From the NCBI GenBank assembly GCA_030152105.1, contig JASLIH010000622.1, positions 1-7,052 of the forward strand: DNA of 7,052 bases. Direction: 5' to 3'. This DNA is from Actinomycetes bacterium. Lineage in GTDB: Bacteria; Actinomycetota; CALGFH01. Under the pieces are notes generated by a model that was not told where the DNA came from, searched no databases, and saw only the letters and a program-made list of their open reading frames with translations. Of this stretch, positions 5,266 through 7,052 are shown piece by piece; position 1 is the stretch's first letter; every line of letters starts with the position of its first letter. A program made the position numbers and the translations under genes.

Positions 5266-6906
5266 AGGCCGGTCAGCTTCTGGCGGCTGCTGGACGGCTC
5301 GGAGCCGCTGCGGTGCTGTGCTGTGCGGTGGTCGGCGGCGCCGGGCTTGCGGGTGCTGGTGTCGCGGGGGAGGAACTCCCTCACCCCGAGGGTCGGGACG
5401 AACCGTGGGGCGTGGCGGTGGTGGGTGCCCTGCTCGTAGCCGTAGGCCAGCTTGAGCAGGGTCGGCTCGGCCCAGCGGCGGCCGATGAAGTTGACCCCGA
5501 CCGGGAGCTCGCCGAACGAGAACCCGGCCGGCACGGTGATGTTGGGGTAGCCGGCGACGGCCGCCGGGGTCGAGCTGCCGAGCAGGAAGTGGTCGCCGTT
5601 GACCAGGTCGGTGGTCCAGGGCGGGCTGGCGGTGAGGCTGAAGATGGCGTCCAGGTCGAACCGTTCCAGGGTCTGGTCGATGCCGTCCTGGGCCAGGCGC
5701 TTGGAGGTGGCCAGGGCCTCGGCGTAGGCGGGGTCGGCGGTGCCGCCGGTGGCCTCGGCCTGGAGGAAGATCTCCTGGCCGAACCAGCGCAGCTCCCGCT
5801 CGGCGTTGGCCTCGTTGAAGGCGATCAGGTCGGCCAGGGTCCGCATGTCGGTGTTGCGCAGCTCCGACAGGTAGGCGGCGATGTCGTCCTTGAACTCGCA
5901 CAGCAGCACGGTGAACTCGGGGCCGCCGATGTCGTTGACCCCTGGGATGTCGGCCGGGTCGACCACGGTCGCGCCCAGCCGGCGGAGGTCGGCGATGGCC
6001 GCCTCGCCGATCACGTCGGCCTCCGGGCTGGCCCCGAACACGCCCTCGCGCCAGACGCCGACCCGGGCGCCGCGCAGGCCGTCGGGGTCGAGGAAGCGGC
6101 GGTAGTCGCGGTGGCTGTGGCCGCGGGAGGCGGCGGTGGCCGGGTCGCGGGGGTCGACCCCGGTCATGGGGCCGAGCACGGTGGCCGCGTCGGCCACGGT
6201 GCGGGCCATGGGGCCGGTCACGTCCTGGCTGTGGGCGATCGGGACCACGCCCGAGCGGCTGGTCAGGCCCAGGGTGGTCTTGATCCCGACCAGGCTGTTG
6301 TGCGACGACGGGCAGACGATCGACCCGTCGGTCTCGGTGCCGAGCGAGGCCGCGGCCAGGTTGGCGGCCACGGCCGTGCCCGACCCGGAGCTGGAGCCGC
6401 AGGGGTTGTGGTCGAGCACGTAGGGGCTGAGGCACTGGCCGGCCCGGCCCGACCAGCCGCTGGAGGACTGGGTGGATCGGAAGTTGGCCCACTCCGACAG
6501 GTTGGCCTTGCCCAGGATGACCGCCCCGGCCCGGCGCAGCCGCCGGATCACGAACGCGTCCCGGGGCACCTCGGCGCCGACCAGGGCCAGCGACCCGGCG
6601 CTGGTCTCCATCCGGTCGCGGGTGGCGAAGTTGTCCTTGACCAGGATGGGGATGCCATGGAGGGGCCCGCGGACGTGGCCGCGGCGCCGCTCGGCGTCGA
6701 GCTCGCGGGCGATCGCCAGGGCGTCCGGGTTGACCTCGATCACCGAGTTCAGCCGGATCCCGGACAGGTCGATCTGGCGGATGCGCCGCAGGTAGGCCTG
6801 GGTGAGCCGGTGGGAGCTGAGCCGGCCCCGCGGCCATCGCCGCCTGGAGCTCGGCGATGGTCGCCTCCTCGAACGGGAACGACGGGACGTCGTCGGTGGC
6901 GGTCAT
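5262..6906 (-). CDS. Amidase-signature family hydrolase (peptide-amidase-like), with a one-base frameshift near the N-terminus
   Basis: A Ser-cisSer-Lys amidase that would hydrolyse an amide, probably in the cytoplasm since no signal peptide is seen. Translation from ATG 6906 gives an intact amidase N-terminus (FEEATIAELQAAMAAG) for 27 codons. The frame then breaks at a GGGG run (6826-6829). Dropping one G continues directly into RLSSHRLTQAYLRRI and then NSVIEVNPDALAIA, giving 547 residues, normal for the family. In that numbering the triad is K90 (ILVKDN), S171 (GSSSGSG) and S195 (TETDGSIVCP). The TETDGSIVCP form and the following SRSGVVPIAHSQD resemble peptide amidases rather than GatA. If the shift is real, only a product from GTG 6743 could be made; it keeps the triad but lacks the N-terminal helices and has no ribosome binding site. 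The last 41 residues form an unusual polar tail. ATG 6906 has only a GGAG two bases upstream. Confidence 0.9.
6826..6829 (-). other. Frameshift site: G4 run with one extra base in the amidase gene
   Basis: On the minus strand the reading GCG-GGG-CCG-GCT leaves the amidase frame, whereas GCG-GGC-CGG-CTC, with one G fewer, keeps it. Amidase-like protein is readable on both sides: up to A26-G27 in one frame, from R28 on in the next. Either a base was gained in the cell or the run was misread in sequencing or assembly. Four bases is short for programmed slippage, and no stimulatory structure is obvious. Confidence 0.85.
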
Positions 6907-6947
6907 GGCTCCGGCGGCATCGACGACCGTCCCGGCGCCGGCAAGCG

Positions 6948-6964
6948 CCCCGGCCGCCCCGGGG
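6948..6964 (-). other. GC-rich hairpin between the partial gene and the amidase gene
   Basis: CCCCGG and CCGGGG pair perfectly around a five-base loop, 25 bases after the stop of the partial minus-strand gene and 42 bases before the amidase start. It could act as a weak terminator or in the amidase leader. No run of T follows on the minus strand, so it is not a canonical intrinsic terminator, and such hairpins arise easily in this base composition. Confidence 0.25.
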
Positions 6965-6988
6965 TTGTCCGGGCTTGGGTTGCTCCGG

Positions 6989-7052
6989 CTACAGCAGGTC
7001 GTCCAGCGACCGCTTGGGCTTCTGCTCGGCCCCGGCGACCAGGTCGTCGAAG
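6989..7052 (-). CDS. C-terminal end of an unidentified protein; 5' part beyond window
   Basis: The minus strand reads FDDLVAGAEQKPKRSLDDLL followed by a TAG stop (6989-6991). All 20 sense codons end in G or C, matching the codon use of the other genes. A charged, leucine-ended tail of this kind is typical of a protein C-terminus. Twenty residues do not identify a family. The gene lies upstream of the amidase in the same direction, separated by 82 bases, so the two could be co-transcribed. Confidence 0.5.
   Translation of the reverse strand, partial: FDDLVAGAEQKPKRSLDDLL

Noticed and set aside
3922..6820. Minus-strand open frame of nearly 1000 codons continuing past the amidase frameshift
   Set aside because: After the first 27 amidase codons it becomes low-complexity Arg/Pro/Gly sequence, overlapping the true amidase frame and lying antisense to the PLP enzyme.
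6932..6941. CCGGCGCCGG palindrome upstream of the amidase
   Set aside because: A G/C-only ten-base palindrome is common at this composition and shows no other sign of being an operator.
1..7052. CRISPR arrays, tRNAs, rRNAs, transposons, inverted terminal repeats or tandem repeats
   Set aside because: None seen. Recurrent GGCCGG/GCCGCC words reflect base composition and Ala/Gly/Arg codons rather than repeats.

Overview
The window is about three-quarters G+C. Its reading frames end almost every codon in G or C, and several genes have strong GGAGG-type ribosome binding sites. This suggests a high-GC actinobacterium, probably an environmental or uncultured lineage; no gene here fixes the genus. 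All the strongly supported genes are chromosomal metabolic or transport genes. There are no insertion sequences, phage genes, CRISPR arrays, tRNAs or rRNAs.

Layout, left to right. (1) A large flavoenzyme of the GMC family, of the long-chain alcohol oxidase (FAO) type, lies on the minus strand. It starts at 1746 and runs off the left edge after 582 residues. (2) A 111-base divergent spacer holds a perfect 12-base palindrome and a strong ribosome binding site. (3) A two-gene plus-strand operon encodes an ABC-2 exporter: an ATPase with a glutamate in place of the Q-loop glutamine, apparently starting at ACG, and a six-helix permease whose start overlaps the ATPase stop (ATGA). (4) A VOC (glyoxalase/bleomycin-resistance fold) protein lies on the minus strand and meets the permease tail to tail with no gap. 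(5) A 97-base divergent spacer follows. (6) A kynureninase-like class V PLP enzyme lies on the plus strand. (7) An amidase-signature hydrolase lies on the minus strand and overlaps the PLP gene tail to tail by three bases. It carries a one-base frameshift near its N-terminus. (8) The last 20 codons of another minus-strand gene sit at the right edge.

The genes alternate in strand and, apart from the exporter pair, form no visible operon or shared pathway. The exporter next to a VOC protein loosely recalls drug-resistance neighbourhoods, but that is only inference. I see no convincing undescribed system. The points most worth checking are the ACG start, the amidase frameshift in a G4 run, the palindrome in the divergent spacer, the exporter E-loop, and the two gap-free convergent junctions centred on TGATCA and CTAG.
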